Numbered from the stretch's first letter, positions 26,605 to 38,930 are shown. The stretch is DNA of 64,000 nucleotides from Halocaridina rubra (GCA_037179515.1 JAXCGZ010007561.1:105001-169000); one strand, 5' to 3'. Program-made: numbers and translations. The notes: generated by a model not told the origin, from the sequence alone.

Positions 26605-27069
26605 TTACCTAATTGTTTTTACGGGAAAGAGCCCAAAGCTCGTATCTTCCCGTCTCCTGATCGGTTCCATTTTCTACTTTGTGATACTTATCATACCTGT
26701 CCTTAAAACTATGGATTGAGATAGCATTAACTACCTCCTCGCTTAGCGAATTCCAATTGTCAACTACTCTTACACTGAAAAGTATTTCCTTACATCCTGC
26801 AAAGAAGTTTTCTCACGAAGCTTCAAACTATGACCTCTAGTTCTGGAGCCAGCAATATTAAAATATCGATCCCTATCCACTCTATCATAACCATGAAGGA
26901 ATTTAAACACTGTCACCATATCCCCCTCAATCCTCTAGCTTCGAGTGATGATAAGTCTAATTCCCTCAGCCTCTCATCATAACTGAGATTGCGTATTTAT
27001 GGCACCAGATTCGTGGCATGTCTTTGAACTCTTTCAAGCTTAGCTATGTGCTTTTTCAAGTGCGGATTG
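26604..27069 (-). pseudogene. LINE-B copy 2, 3' fragment
   Basis: Minus strand: 5'-truncated at the codons for HLKKHIAKLE, followed by degenerate C-terminal ORF2 (LPSLE, FKFLHGYDRVDRD, NWNSLSEEVVNAISIHSFKDR with small indels) and the ACAATTAGGTAATC-type 3' end at 26604. (GT)n lies at 26516-26603 and GTGTATGTGTGTG at 27073-27085. Confidence 0.9.
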
Positions 27070-27171
27070 CAAGTGTATGTGTGTGATTACCTAATTGATT
27101 ACCTAATTGTACTAACGGGAAAGAGCCCAAAGCTCGCATCTTCCCGTCTCCTGATCGGTTCCATTTTCTAC

Positions 27172-27957
27172 TTAGTGATACTTATCATCCCTGTCCTTAA
27201 AACTATGGATTGAGATAGCATTAACTACCTCCTCGCTTAGCATATTCCAATTATCAACTACTCTTACACTGAAGAAGTATTTCCTTACATCTTGCAAAGA
27301 AGTTTTCTTACGAAGCTTCAAACTATGACCTCTAGTTCTAGAGCCTGCCATATCAAAATATCGATCTCTGTCCACTCTATCATATCCATGAAGGAATTTA
27401 AACACTATCACCATATCCCCCTCAATCTTCTAGCTTCGAGTGATGGTAAGTCTAATTCCCTGAGCCTCTCATCATAACTGAGATTATGTATTTCTGGCAC
27501 CAGTTTCGTGGCATGTCTTTGAACTTTTTCAAGCTTAGCTATGTGCTTTTTCAAGTGCGGACTCCAAAAGGGGGCTGCATATTCAAGTTTTGGCCTCACA
27601 TAGGTTACATAAATATTTCTGAACATTTCCTTGTCCATGTGCCTGAAGGCTACCCTAACATTTGATAAGAATGCATATGCTGCTCTTACTATGCCATTTA
27701 TATGTATTTATGGAGACAAATCTGCCAGTATGTTTACTCCTAGCTGGCTAGTACAGTGGTAATGCGCTGGCTTTGCATTCACGAGTTCGAAAGATCGGTT
27801 CCCTTCCAAGACCGAGAGTTTAAGCTGTTTACTGGCAGGAACTGCTGTGGTTGGGCACCACAGTGAGGGGTTGGGGCTTGTCCCGGCTGACGAATACCCA
27901 TTGTATTGTAATGGAAATAAAGGTTTATTATTATCATTATTATTATTATTATTATTA

Positions 27958-28027
<70 letters not shown>

Positions 28028-29890
28028 CATTATTATTATTATTATTATTCTCTCATATTCTGTCTTTTGAAGTTGTACTCCAGCCACCGAGTAGTCAAGC
28101 CTGGGCCTACTTGCACTTATACCCATTCTCATTACCTCACAATTTGAATTATTGAATTTCATTAGCCATTTTTCTAACCACTCATGCAGACTATTTAGAT
28201 CTTCCTTAAGTTCTCTACCATTGTTCTCGTTTCCTACTTTCTTCACAATCTTTGCATCTGCAAACATATTCATGAATGAATTTACAGACTCTGGTAGGTC
28301 ATTTACATATACAAGGAACAAAAGTGGCCCTAAAACTGAACCCTGTGGAACTCCACTACTAACTCTTCTCCATTCCGACATTGGGTGTCTTACTCTAACC
28401 CTCTGTTCCCTTTCTCCTAAGTAAGTTTTTATCCATTCCAAGACATTTCCACCTATTCTAGCCATTGCTTGAAGCTTCCTAATGTCTCCGATGTGGAACA
28501 GTGTCAAACGCTCTCTGGAAGTCTAGGAATATGCAATCTGCACAGCCCTCTCTTTCCTGTAAGATTTGGCTTACCTCATCATAAAATTCTAATAAGTTTG
28601 TTACTGTTGATCTACCTTCTCTGAAGCCATGCTACCTCACTGACAAAAAGTTGAAGGATTCCAAGTGAAGAGAGATATGTTTCCTTAGTAGTTTCTCCAT
28701 AACTTTGCAAACTATGCTGGTCAAGGAAACTGGTCTATAGTTCAGAGCCGTATCCCTCCTTCCCTTTTTGAAGATAGGTATCACGTTTGCTTGTTTCCAG
28801 CATCTTGGAATCTCCCCTGACTCCAGTGACTTTTTAAATATGATACTTTGTGCCACTGATATTGAGTTTGCGCATTTTTTTTAGTATATGAGGGGGTAAA
28901 TCATCAGGACCTGTAGCTTTATGAACATCTAACTCCATCAGCGCTTTGCATACCTCTGTGGCTGTAAGGATGATATTATCTAATACCTGCCCTTGAGCTT
29001 CTATCTCTGCAATCTGAGGGGGTGGGGTATTTTGTATTGTAAATACTGACTGAAACTCCTTGTTCAATTCTTTGCAGATCTCTTCATCCGTCTTACTGAT
29101 GCTTCCATCAGCTCTCTTAAGCCTTAAAACCTGTTCTTTTACCTTCAGGTTTCCTCTGATAAAGCTGTGGAAAAGCTTGGGAATTTCTTTAGCGTTCCTA
29201 TTGATGTCCATCTCATAGTCTCTCTCTGCCTCTCTTCTTTTACTTAGGTAGGCAATTCTTGCTCTTTTGTAGGTTTGCCAGGCATTTATGTTTTTTCTCC
29301 TCCTATACCTTTTCCAGCATTTGTCTCTCCACTCCTTAGCTCTTTTACACTCATTATCAAACCATTTCTCTCTGGCATGAATTACACCTACTTTGGTGAC
29401 AGGTATGCCACAATCTACTATCTTCCCATATTTCTCACAAAAGATGTCATATATTTGTTGTAAAGATTTGTTGTAAAATAAGGTTCTCCAGTCAATAACT
29501 GCAAAAAGCTCATTCATTTTGATGTAATCTCCTTTCGGATAGTTCCTCCACATGTCCTCAGTGCCTCTACTCTCAGGCAGAATAAGTTCAATGATATGCT
29601 CCATCAACAACACACAGTGGTCACTCTTTCCAATTGGTAGTTCATACTCAAATTTCTCAATATTCAACACATTATCTGTGAATACTAGATCAAGTAGTGA
29701 TGGCTCATCCCCACCCCTGGCCCTCGTTGGTTCCATTACATGTTGATGTAGGAAATTCCCTTATACGCAATCTAGGAATCTTGCCCCGAATGAGTCCTCA
29801 CCACTGTGTGGGTCAAGATTTATCCAATCTATCTCTTTATGATTAAAATCTCCCATAATAAAAATCCTACATTTTCTCTCCCGTGCCATG
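27172..29890 (-). pseudogene. LINE-B copy 3 ORF2 remnant
   Basis: Fragments in several frames: FNHKEIDW (about 29820-29850), GKSDHCVLLMEHI, KWFDNECKRAKEWRDKCWKRYRRRKNINAWQTYKRARIAYLSKRR (undamaged here, unlike copy 1), VIPIFKKGRRDTALNYRPVSL, SSGVPQGSVLGPLLF, FADAKIVKK (one Asp of FADD lost by a 3-base deletion), and EYAAPFWSPHLKKHIAKLEK. Several frameshifts. The TAA after the LDCV codons (29762-29764 on the minus strand) is the same stop found in copy 1. Confidence 0.88.
27744..28049 (+). mobile_element. tRNA-derived SINE (family 1), copy b, with (TTA)n tail
   Basis: CTGGCTAGTACAGTGGTAATGC (A-box region), GCATTCACGAGTTCGAAAGATCGG (B-box region), body with GGGGTTGGGGCTTGTCCCGG and CTGACGAATACCCATTG, then ATGGAAATAAAGG and an interrupted (TTA)n tail from 27928. 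It interrupts LINE-B copy 3 between TTTACTCCTAG and CTCTCATATTC. No clear target duplication; about three bases of the target look missing compared with 33571-33590. Confidence 0.92.
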
Positions 29891-29903
29891 TTAACAACTG
29901 AGT

Positions 29904-29904
29904 T

Positions 29905-29936
<32 letters not shown>

Positions 29937-29980
29937 TATATATATGTATATAGGTACATGTGCATGCATGTATATGTATA
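29904..29980. repeat. (TG)n and TATATG-rich simple sequence
   Basis: (TG)n to about 29927, then ATGTATAT repeats and GTACATGTGCATGCATGTATATG. It borders the 5' truncation of LINE-B copy 3. Confidence 0.9.
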
Positions 29981-30109
29981 TGTACCTACTTATTACTCTA
30001 ACCTCAAAATTGTTATTCTATATCTGCTTCAAATTGTCTGCAGTGGTACTGTGGAAAAGTAGAAATTTAACTTAAGATGATAGCACTCAACAAGGGCTAT
30101 TGAAAATAT

Positions 30110-30410
30110 TGTTACAAATATTACCCTTAATCAATAATCGCAGTGTTTATCTGCTATTAATACATGTAAACCATAATATATTACTCTTAATTAATAATCG
30201 CAGAGTGCTCTTTGCCATCAATCAATTTATTACACTATATTTAATTACAAATATCTTGCTATGATATTTAAAATTAATTGAAAATTCTATTAATATTTTA
30301 TTTATACATAACTAAATAGAGTGTAATGTTTATCAACTGCAATATCACTGGGAGTGCCCATGTGCACGTCCCCATGTGCAGTTATGTGAATAAAAAAAAA
30401 AAGTAAATAA
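30110..30410 (+). repeat. Unclassified dispersed repeat, copy 1
   Basis: Shares long stretches with 48188-48430: TTACTCTTAATTAATAATCGCAGAGTGCTCTT, ATCAATCAATT, TACACTATATTT, GTAATGTT, and CTGCAATATCACT with AGGAGTGC and CATGTGCAC. Part of it (TTAATCAATAATCGCAG) is also duplicated in tandem at about 30127 and 30188. No ORF and no family recognised. It ends in an A-rich run before (AT)n. Confidence 0.75.
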
Positions 30411-30515
<105 letters not shown>

Positions 30516-30538
30516 AACAGAGGGGGAGAGAGAGAGAG

Positions 30539-30719
30539 CGGGATTATATTCAACATGAATTAAACCTTCCACCTTTGATAGACCATATCAAACAGCCAGC
30601 AGTAATATTTGGCGTTAACTCAGCGAAATCAGTTTAGTAACATCCATATAATGCTGGCCCTTCGCAAGGGCTGCACTCAGCGCCAACAATCATTAAATTA
30701 TTGTTTAGAGATAACATCC
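30539..30719. other. Unassigned sequence
   Basis: About 180 bases with no ORF, repeat or recognised motif apart from a short inverted stretch (GGCCCTTCGCAAGGGCTG). Nothing further can be supported. Confidence 0.5.
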
Positions 30720-31120
30720 ATCCATCCGTATACCAAAGCTATATTCCCCCTTATAATGGGGGGGGGGGACTGAGTCAAAGAAAATACTTTGATTTTTTTC
30801 TTTTATTATTGTGACACCTGGACGGGCAAAGAAATATAATAAAACGAAACAGCTCTCATCGGGCCTGGGCACGAAGAATATATAAAATACTAAGAAACAG
30901 AGATGGGGAGTGCTGTGACTTGTTCAGATGTAAAGGGATAATAAGAGATGTGTAATGAATATCCAAGAATATTCAATGTTGATGTAGTCATAGAAAAAGA
31001 ACCGTAACTGAAGGAAGACTTGACATCGAACTGTCTTGGACAGTCCTATTTAAGTTGAGGGAAGTAAATACAGAGGAGGGAATTCCCAATCCCCTCTCTC
31101 CGCCCCATTAAGTCGACCTT
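30720..31120 (-). mobile_element. RTE-type LINE UTR fragment carrying a Jockey-like 3' end
   Basis: Both sides resemble the piece at 32640-32836: CCCCCTTATAATGGGGG with GACTGAGTC at 30746-30778 and GGGAATTCCCAATCCCCTC ... CATTAAGTCGACCTTTATGACACGCAGGGG at 31075-31132. Between them (about 30797-31060) the sequence follows the minus-strand Jockey 3' UTR seen at 41940-42050 (GTGACACCTGGACGGGCAAAG, CTCTCATCGGGCCTGGGCACGA). A diverged nested pair. Confidence 0.6.
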
Positions 31121-32223
31121 TATGACACGCAGGGGAACACGGAGGAAGTATAATAAACTAATTCACCCCAAAATATTTAAGCATACAACCAATGAGACAA
31201 GAAAGCATCGTATATCTCTATTTACTGAGAGAGGTTCTGCACGATTAATAAATCCTTGCAAAAGGAGCGGACCAGAAATTCTCTTTCCAATATTATCGTC
31301 TGGTCCGAATGTCACTCCAGTTATTAAAACACATCAGTGGTTAGAAGAAAAGAGTGCAGTCTTTATTGAAACTAGTTTCCCAAATAGCAATGAAACACTC
31401 TTCATTTTTACTGATGGATCTCACATGAGCAGTACAGGAGGGTCCGGGTGCAGCATTACAGTTTCTTAAATTTTTGAAGGGCAGCAAATATTTGACAAAG
31501 CAGTGAGTATGTCAAAGTGGTTATCAATTACTGAGTGTGAAACTGTTGGACTTAAACTTGCTATTGAACATGTTCTCAGTGTAAGAAAATATTCTGTCAT
31601 ATTCTGTGACTCACTGTCATATTCTGTGACTCGTTGAGATCATTGAAAAGTTCCTACAAACTCGCATGACAGCAATTCAGGAGGCCCATCCTAACTGCAC
31701 GGAAAATGGCAACTGAAAGCTCAGTGGCTGAATCTATACCCACACTGTCTCAGTTCAATGCAGTGTTGTATAATTAGGTTACGGAAGAACAAGAACTTTC
31801 TACACTCTCACAATATGTATGCAGCTGTTCAATCCAACAATACGAACTTCAGAAGGATGAAACACAAATACAGGATAGGTAAAACCCTTGCAGGTGACTG
31901 TGATAGTTACTGCCCGTATAAGACTTGGCTATAGAAATACATGGGAGGTGAATTGCGAGAAAAATGGTAAAGTGCACCCAGAACACTCAAAATGAGATTT
32001 ATGTGAGTGCACAAAGCTTAAGGATTTCAGACCTATTGGTCTGAGCTACTTTGAACTTTGTGGGCACTTTTGCGATCCAAAGAACTTATATCCTCTACTT
32101 AGTGTATACCCAACATAGAAAATGTAATTCTAAGCATATTTAGATGACTTTTTCTATCTGTCTCCAAAAGAGGGAGGGAGGGAGGAAGGGAAGGGTAGAG
32201 GGAATACGTTTCTCCCTCTCTCC

Positions 32224-32318
<95 letters not shown>

Positions 32319-32552
32319 GTATTTGTGTGGTCTGTGCTCCTCTGAGATTTTCTTTTGTATATAATGTACTTTGTGCTGCCATACTGTGGGTTGTGTGTTA
32401 GTATGCAGCAATGTTTGATCAATGTGTACACCTCCCTGTGAACTATGTTCTATTCTTGGTTGTGTATCCAATTGAAACATTATGTTGCCAATGATTTTTA
32501 TGTGATCTTGTAATGTCTGACGCCTTGGCGCAACAAATCAATAAAATAAAAT

Positions 32553-32555
<3 letters not shown>
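31120..32555 (+). pseudogene. Degenerate LINE 3' end with RNase H domain
   Basis: Reads as the RNase H region of an I/Jockey-group LINE: LFIFTDGSHMSSTGGSGCSITV (about 31400-31465, TDGS motif), ITECETVGLKLAIEHVLSVRK (about 31530-31590) and VIFCDSLS (about 31597-31620), then, after stops, a C-terminal Cys/His module (RLGYRNTWEVNCEKNGKVHPEHSK, LCECTKL, about 31915-32020) typical of such ORF2 tails. Stops and frameshifts occur throughout. The 3' end at about 32515-32555 reads GACGCCTTGGCGCAAC then AATAAAATAAAATA, a common LINE ending. The RT itself is absent. Confidence 0.65.
32205..32315. repeat. (CT)n microsatellite
   Basis: About 110 bases of CT/TC with few interruptions, inside the degenerate LINE 3' region. 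Confidence 0.97.

Positions 32556-32559
<4 letters not shown>

Positions 32560-32638
<79 letters not shown>
32560..32638. repeat. (CT)n microsatellite
   Basis: About 79 bases of uninterrupted TC, directly following the LINE 3' end; the flanking ATGTAT motif is the same as after the (CT)n ending at 32315. Confidence 0.97.
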
Positions 32639-32639
<1 letters not shown>

Positions 32640-32640
<1 letters not shown>

Positions 32641-32835
32641 GTATACCCATCTATATACATAAGCCATATTTCCCCTTATAAGGGGAGTGGCTGAGGCATG
32701 GCAAAATACTTTAACTTTTTGGGAAGAGAATGTACAGAGAAGGGGATTCCCAGTCCCCTCGCTTCACCCCATTCAGTCGACTTTTACGAAGCGCAAAGGC
32801 ACACGGAAGAAGTTTTGAAGCCCCCCTTTATCAGG

Positions 32836-32836
<1 letters not shown>
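32640..32836 (-). mobile_element. RTE-type LINE UTR fragment
   Basis: Contains the palindromic CCCCTTATAAGGGG (32672-32685), GGGGATTCCCAGTCCCCTCGC and CAGTCGACTTTTACGA, shared with 30720-31120 and with the minus-strand LINE-C end at 47795-47880. No coding sequence. Confidence 0.6.

Positions 32837-32838
<2 letters not shown>

Positions 32839-32920
<82 letters not shown>
32839..32920. repeat. (AT)n followed by (GT)n
   Basis: AT to about 32906, then GTATGTGTGTGTGT, abutting the 3' end of LINE-B copy 4. Confidence 0.96.
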
Positions 32921-32921
<1 letters not shown>

Positions 32922-33087
32922 ATTACCTAATTGTGTTTAAGGGAAAAAGTCCAAAGCTCGTATCTTCCCGTCTCCTGATCGGTTCCATTTTCTACTTAGT
33001 GATACCTATCATACCTGTCCTTAAAACTATGGATTGAGTTAGCATTAACTACTTTCTTGCTTAGCAAACTCCAATTATCAACTACTT

Positions 33088-33755
33088 TTACACTAAAAAG
33101 TACTTCCTTACATCCTGCAAAGAAGTTTTCTTTCGAAGCTTCAAACTATAACCTCTAGTTCTAGAGCCAGCCATATCAATATATCGATCCCTATCCACTC
33201 TATCATAATCATGAAGGAATTTAAAGACTGTCACCATATCCCCCCTCAATCTTCTAGCTTCGAGTGATGGTAAGTCTAATTCCCTCAGCCTCTCATCATA
33301 ACTGAGATTGCGTATTTCTGGCACCAGTTTCGTGGCATGTCTTAGAACTTTTTCAAGCTTAGCTATGTGCTTTTTCAAGTGCGGATTCTAGAAGGGAGCT
33401 GCATATTCAAGTCTTCGCCTCACATAGGTTACATAAATATTTCTGAACATTCCCTTGTCCATGTGCCTGAAGGCTACCCTTACATTTGATAAGAAGGCAT
33501 ATACTGCCCTTACTATGCCATTTATATGTATTTCTTGAGACAAATCTGCTAGTATGTTTACTCCTAGATCTCTCTCATTTTCTGTCTCTTGAAGTTGTAC
33601 TCCAGGCACCGAGTAGTCAAGCTTGGGCCTTCTTGCACTTGTACCCATTCTCATTACCTTACATTTTGAAGTAATGAATTTCATTAGCCACTTTTCTGAC
33701 CACTCACTGAGACTATTTAGATCTTCCTGAAGTTCTCTACCAATGTTCTCGTTTC
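33088..33755 (-). pseudogene. LINE-B copy 4 ORF2, C-terminal part
   Basis: Reads ELQEDLNSLSEWSEKWLMKF, ERDLGVNILADLS, FRHMDKGMFRNIYVTYVRRRLEYAAPF, a stop, then KHIAKLEKVLRHATKLVPEIRNLSYDERL and FKFLHDYDRVDRDRY. One stop near 33387 and a changed 3' end interrupt it. The catalytic FADD segment lies close to the CR1 insertion boundary. Confidence 0.85.
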
Positions 33756-33833
33756 CTGGGTTCAGTTTAGTTCCTGGGTTCATCCAGTGAGGACGTGCTT
33801 CCAGTAGCTCTAATCTTGACCAAACTTAGTACA

Positions 33834-34823
33834 ATGGAGAGTGGTGGTGTTCTTTGTGCTGGTGGTGTTAGTGGTAGTGGTGTTGGTAGTTGTGTCGTTG
33901 TTGGTGCTGTTTGTGGCTGTGCTGGGGATTTGTCCTCGTCTGACGCAAGCAAACTCATTTTTAATTTAAGAAATGAGTTGGCCGCAGTCAGGCAGGAGGT
34001 CAGATCCTTAGCTGAGGAGAACAGGGATCTGAGAGGTAAAGTAGAGGTGTTAACCAGGAAGGGTCGATTGAATAATGAAGACGACTGGAAAGTTGTGAAT
34101 AAGGGTTCAACGAAAATGGTTCTTAAGAAAAATGATACTTTTAGACTACAGGTTGCTAATTCATTTAGGTCACTTAGAGATGAATGTGACAGTGGCGGCA
34201 GCAATTCTTCAGGAACCATAGAGTCAGATAGGTGTACTAATGATCGTAAAAATGGAAGTGGGAAAAGCTCTCAGGTCAAGAGCCTAGGTAAGTCTCCCAA
34301 GGTCGGAGTAACCCATCCTCCGGATAAGTCTCGTTCTTTGGTAATTGTAGGGGATTCACTATGCAGATATGTAGACAGGAAACTCAAGCATAGAGTTAGA
34401 GGAAAATATTTTTTCCCTGGAGCAGGTATGAAGAAGGTGGGTGAGTCAATAAATAGCTAGATTGAGAAAAAAGATGTTGTTTGTTTGATAGCTGGGGGAA
34501 ATGACGTGCAGGATGGTAGAAGTGAAGAGCTGATTAGGTTGTATAGACAAGCCCTGGTTAAGATTAGGAAAAGGGGTGCAGTTCCTGTGATGTGTGGTAT
34601 TCTCCCTAGGCTTAGCCAAAGTTCAGAGTGGTGGTCTCGAGCTATAGGAGTAAATGCTAGGATGAAAGTCTTCTGTCGGGAGAATAATATAGGTTTTATA
34701 GACGGGTGGGATCACTTCACTAGTCGTAAGCATATGTATGCAAGGGATGGAGTGCATCTTTCTAATTCAGGTGTCTCGGTATTGGCTGGTATGATAGACA
34801 GAGAGCTAGGGGGGTTTTGTTAG
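33834..34823 (+). pseudogene. CR1 ORF1 (esterase type) with a nonsense mutation
   Basis: The same 329-codon gene as at 5280-6269, but the Trp codon in INSWIEKK is TAG (34458-34460). The truncated product would keep block I (VGDSLCRYVDRK) and lose GGNDV and DGVHLS, so the esterase fold could not form. The rest of the frame is intact to the normal stop. Confidence 0.93.
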
Positions 34824-34837
34824 ACACAAATAATGAA

Positions 34838-37800
34838 ATGATTAATACTTGTGCAGAGAAATTAGTCAGTAAGGGTTCAGTAAATAGTGGGTCAAATAAC
34901 TGGGAGTCTAAGGATAAGAAACATTTGTTACATAGAACAAATATTAACAAAAAGAATAGCCACAAGAAGGGTGAAGCTAGAGAAAGTTTAAAAGTATATT
35001 ATACAAATAGCCGTAGTTTAGGTAACAAGATAGAAGAACTGAGAGCCATAGTATGTAGTGAGAGACCGGATATAATATGCATTAGTGAAAGTTGGATTAA
35101 ATTAGAAAGCAAACACCTTAAAGCTGAGTACATAATTACAGGATATAAACTTTATAATGCTGATCGTAGTGCAGATAAAAGAGGGGGAGGGGTAATTATG
35201 TATATTAAAGATAGCCTCAGAAGCTGCATTAAGTCTGGAATTAAGACAAATCTAAATTCAGAAACCTTATGGGTTGAAATTAAAAATAATATAGAAAGTC
35301 TAGTTGTAGGAGTAGTCTACAGACCACCTGATCTAGATAATATAGAGTCGCAAGTTATATACGATGAAATTTCTAAAGTGAGCAGGTCAAATAGAGTTTG
35401 CATTGTAGGCGATTTTAATTTTAGACATATTAACTGGGAAACCATAACAGGTGATAGTAGCTCTAAGGAGTTTTTGGAAGTAGTAGAAGACAATTTCCTT
35501 TCTCAGCATGTACATGAAGCAACACGGGGGGTGAATACACTAGATTTAGTTCTTAGTAATAGAGAGAATATGGTTACAAATTTAGAAGTTGGTGAAAAAT
35601 TGGGCAACAGTGACCATGATTCCATTAGATTTAACATAATTTTCAAGGAAACTATAAAGGAAAATAAGAATATTGTTCCAAACTTTAGAGCAGGAGATTT
35701 TGAGGGCTTAAAAACTAAATTATCTAATGAGGTATGGGAAGGGATTTCTGGGGTACAGATGTGGGTAGTTAATCCAGCAGGTCAGGTCGCAGGTAGCGGA
35801 TTACCCCGAAATTTGGGTACCACATGCCAAGCATTATCACAAGATAAGATCAATACATTAAATTCTCTCACAGGAAAGAACAGCAGCCCGTCAGTTAATA
35901 TAAATTTGGATGAGGAATATAACAATTTTGTCATGACTCTTAAGAATAGTCAGAGAGACTATATTCCCATGAAACATTGCAGATCAAGAAAAAATGACCC
36001 TAAATGGATGAACAATAGAATAAAGAATCTTATATGTATTAAAAGAGGAATATACAGGAAACTAAAAAGAGGTGAAGAGCAGGTGAGGCAGCAATATATA
36101 CAGTTAAACAGGGAAGTTAAAAAGATAGTTAGAGAGTCGAAAAGAAAATACGAAGTTCGAATAGCAGGAGAAGCTAAAGAAAATCCTAAAGGGTTTTATC
36201 AACATTATCAAACAAAATTTAAGGAAAAAGCCGGACCAATTGAAGTAGCCAATGGCCATATCACAGATGACGATAAAGTGATGTGTACATGTTTAAATGA
36301 TTATTTCTTATCTGTATTTACAAATGAAAACTTGGAAAATATTCCGGAAGTAGAATCCATTTACAGAGACAGTCCCGATAATATACTTAGTTCAATAAAT
36401 ATTACGAGAGAGGAGGTAATAAAAGAAATAGATAAATTAAAGGCTCATAAATCTCCGGGACCTGATGGAATATATGCTAGAATATTAAAGGAATGCAAGG
36501 AAGAGCTTAGTTGTCCTCTAACTGCATTATTTAATAATTCAATAAAATTAGGATCGGTACCCATGGAGTGGAAATTGGCAGATGTGGTACCAATATTTAA
36601 AAAAGGAGAACGTGTTAAAAAGAATAATTATAGGCCGGTAAGTTTAACGTCAACAGTGGGTAAGATTCTAGAATCCATAATTGCAAATAAAATAAGGGCA
36701 CATCTAGAATTACACAGACTGATAAAACTTTCACAACACGGGTTTCTTAAGGGTTTTTCGTGCCTTACAAACTTACTGTCTTTTTATTCAGAAGTTTACG
36801 AGGCAGTAGATTGTGGCAAAGAATATGATACAATATATCTAGATTTTAGCAAAGCTTTTGATAGAGTTCCTCACAAAAGATTAGTTAAAAAGCTGGAAGC
36901 TCATGGTATAGGAGGAGCTGTGCTCAGATGGATCAAACAATGGTTAAAAGACAGAAAACAGAGGGTTTGCATAAATGGAGAGAAATCAGAGTGGGGCTCG
37001 GTTACAAGCGGGGTACCACAAGGCTCGGTACTGGGTCCTCTATTATTCATCGTATATCTAAATGATCTGGATTCGGATATCAGTAGTAACCTAAGTAAAT
37101 TCGCAGACGACACTAAAATAGGTAGAACTATAAATGGAAAAGAAGACATTCATGCTTTACAGGAAGATCTAAATAGATTATCTGAATGGTCGGACAAATG
37201 GCAAATGGAATTTAATGTTGAAAAATGTAAAGTAGTTAAAATGGGTACTATAAAAGACAATACTAGTTATAAGCTAAATAACCATGAAATCATGAGTTCT
37301 CAGTGTGAAAGGGATTTGGGAGTTCTTGTGAGTAGTAGTCTTAAGCCAAGAGAGCAATGCACAGCAGTCAGAAATAAAGCAAACAGAATTTTAGGATTTA
37401 TCTCAAGAAGCGTCAGCAATAGGACGGAAAAAGTTATTTTGCAGCTCTATCTTGCATTAGTTAGGCCCCATTTAGATTATGCTGTGCAATTCTGGTCACC
37501 CTATTATAGAATGGAAATTGAATCCTTGGAGAGAGTGCAACGAAGAATGACCAAGATGATACACAATATCAGAAATCTACCATATGAGGACAGATTAAAA
37601 AAAACTTAATCTACATTCTCTAGAGAGGCGAAGAGTTAGGGGGGATATGATTGAAGTGTATAAATGGTTTAAAGGGATTAACAAGGGAGATATTAATAAA
37701 GTTTTAAAAATTCATGATCAAACCAGAACTCGTAATAATGGATTTAAGCTTGATAAATTTAGGTTCAGAAGGGAAATTGGTAAAAATTGGTTTGGTAATA

Positions 37801-37910
37801 GAGTAGCTGATGCATGGAACAAGCTTCCTAGTAGGATAGTAAATGCAAATACCTTAGACACCTTCAAATGTAGATTAGATAGACATATGACAGAGGTAGG
37901 GTGGGTATGA
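34838..37910 (+). pseudogene. CR1 ORF2 with a C-terminal frameshift
   Basis: Endonuclease and RT motifs are as in the intact copy ([45 protein letters not shown]). An eighth A in the run near 37597-37604 shifts the frame after YEDRLKK, stopping at 37609; the conserved C-terminal 100 residues lie in another frame (37620-37910). Start ATG equivalent to that of the intact copy. Whether the shortened protein keeps activity is unknown. Confidence 0.92.
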
Positions 37911-38387
37911 ATAGGTTAGTGCTTATTAGAAAAATCATAAAAAGAAAAACAGAATAAATAAGTAGAGTAGAATAGAATAGGTTAGACATGCTGAAAATAC
38001 AATTCAAAAATGGAGCTGCCTCGTGTGTGCCAGTAGGCATGTTGCAGTGTCCTCTATTCATATGTTCTTATGTTCTACTTTCTTCACAATCTTTGCTTCA
38101 TCTGCATACATATTCATAAATGAACTTACAGACTCTGGTAGGTCATTTACATATACAAGGAACAAAAGTGGTACTAAAAATTAACCCTGTGGAACTCCAG
38201 TACTAACTCTTCTCCATTCATACAATGGGTTTCTTACTCTAACCCTCTGCTCTCTTCCCTCAAAGTAAGTTTTTATCCATTCCAAGACATTTCCACTTAT
38301 TCTAGCCATTGCATGCAGCTTCCTAATAAGTCTCCCGTGTGGAACAGTGTCAAATGCTTTCTGGAAGTCTAGGAATATGCAATCTGC

Positions 38388-38830
38388 CTAACCCTCTCTT
38401 TCCTGTAAGATTCGTCTTACCTCATCATAAAATTTTAATAAGTTTGTTACTGTTGACCTACCTTCTCTGAAGCCATGTTGCCTCACTGAGAAAAAGTTGA
38501 AGGATTCCAAGTGAAGAGAGATATGTTTCCTTAGTAGTTTCTCCATAACTTTGCAAACTATGCTGGTCAAGGAAACTGGTCTATAGTTTAGAGCCGTATC
38601 CCTCCTTCCCTTTTTGAAGATAGGTATCACGTTTGCTTGTTTCCAGCATCTTGGAATCTCCCCTGACTCCAGTGACTTTTTAAATATGATATTTAGTGCC
38701 ACTGATATTGAGTCTGTGCATTTTTTAAGTACATGAGGGGATATATCATCAGGACCTGTAGCTTTATAAACATCAAACTCCATCAGCGCTTTGCATACCT
38801 CTATGGCTGTAAGGTTGATGTTTTCTAATA

Positions 38831-38832
<2 letters not shown>
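38388..38832 (-). pseudogene. LINE-B copy 4 ORF2, RT N-terminal part
   Basis: Continuation of the split copy: VHKATGPDD-like FDVYKATGPDDISPHVLKKC, SLESGEIPRCWKQANVIPIFKKGRRDTALNYRPVSL, QHGFREGRSTVTNLLKFYDEV, ending at a stop where the others read EGWADCIF; the motif A region follows in degraded form (38330-38385). It is 5'-truncated at 38832 at the codons for the region before VCKAL, in (GT)n. Confidence 0.85.
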
Positions 38833-38926
<94 letters not shown>

Positions 38927-38930
38927 GTGT

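Larger units (their letters stand above)
27085..29903 (-). mobile_element. LINE-B copy 3, 5'-truncated, split by a SINE
   Basis: Minus-strand copy with two 3' ACAATTAGGTAATC units at 27085-27110, running back through ORF2 to the endonuclease MARERKC...GDFNHKEIDW region at 29860-29903, where it meets (TG)n. A SINE at 27744-28049 lies inside the ORF2 thumb region. Sequence otherwise matches copy 1. Confidence 0.92.
33763..38075 (+). mobile_element. CR1-A LINE, second full-length copy, inactivated
   Basis: 4313 bases against 4312 for the copy at 5209-9520: same first bases (CAGTTTAGTTCC) and same octamer end, one extra A, and about two dozen substitutions by eye (about 0.5%). It sits in LINE-B copy 4. 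Seven bases before the start repeat CTGGGTT, so the 5' junction reads TTCCTGGGTTCA twice, perhaps a template-jump trace. Confidence 0.95.
32921..38832 (-). mobile_element. LINE-B copy 4, split by a full-length CR1
   Basis: The minus-strand 3' part at 32921-33755 (ACAATTAGGTAATC end; C-terminal ORF2) and the continuing 5' part at 38076-38832 (RT palm to VCKALMEFDVYKATGPDD) are separated by the CR1 at 33763-38075. Uninterrupted copies (39805-39850) show the empty site CTCGTTTTCTACTTTC. The left flank is (GT)n at 32907-32920 and the right flank (GT)n from 38833. Confidence 0.92.
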
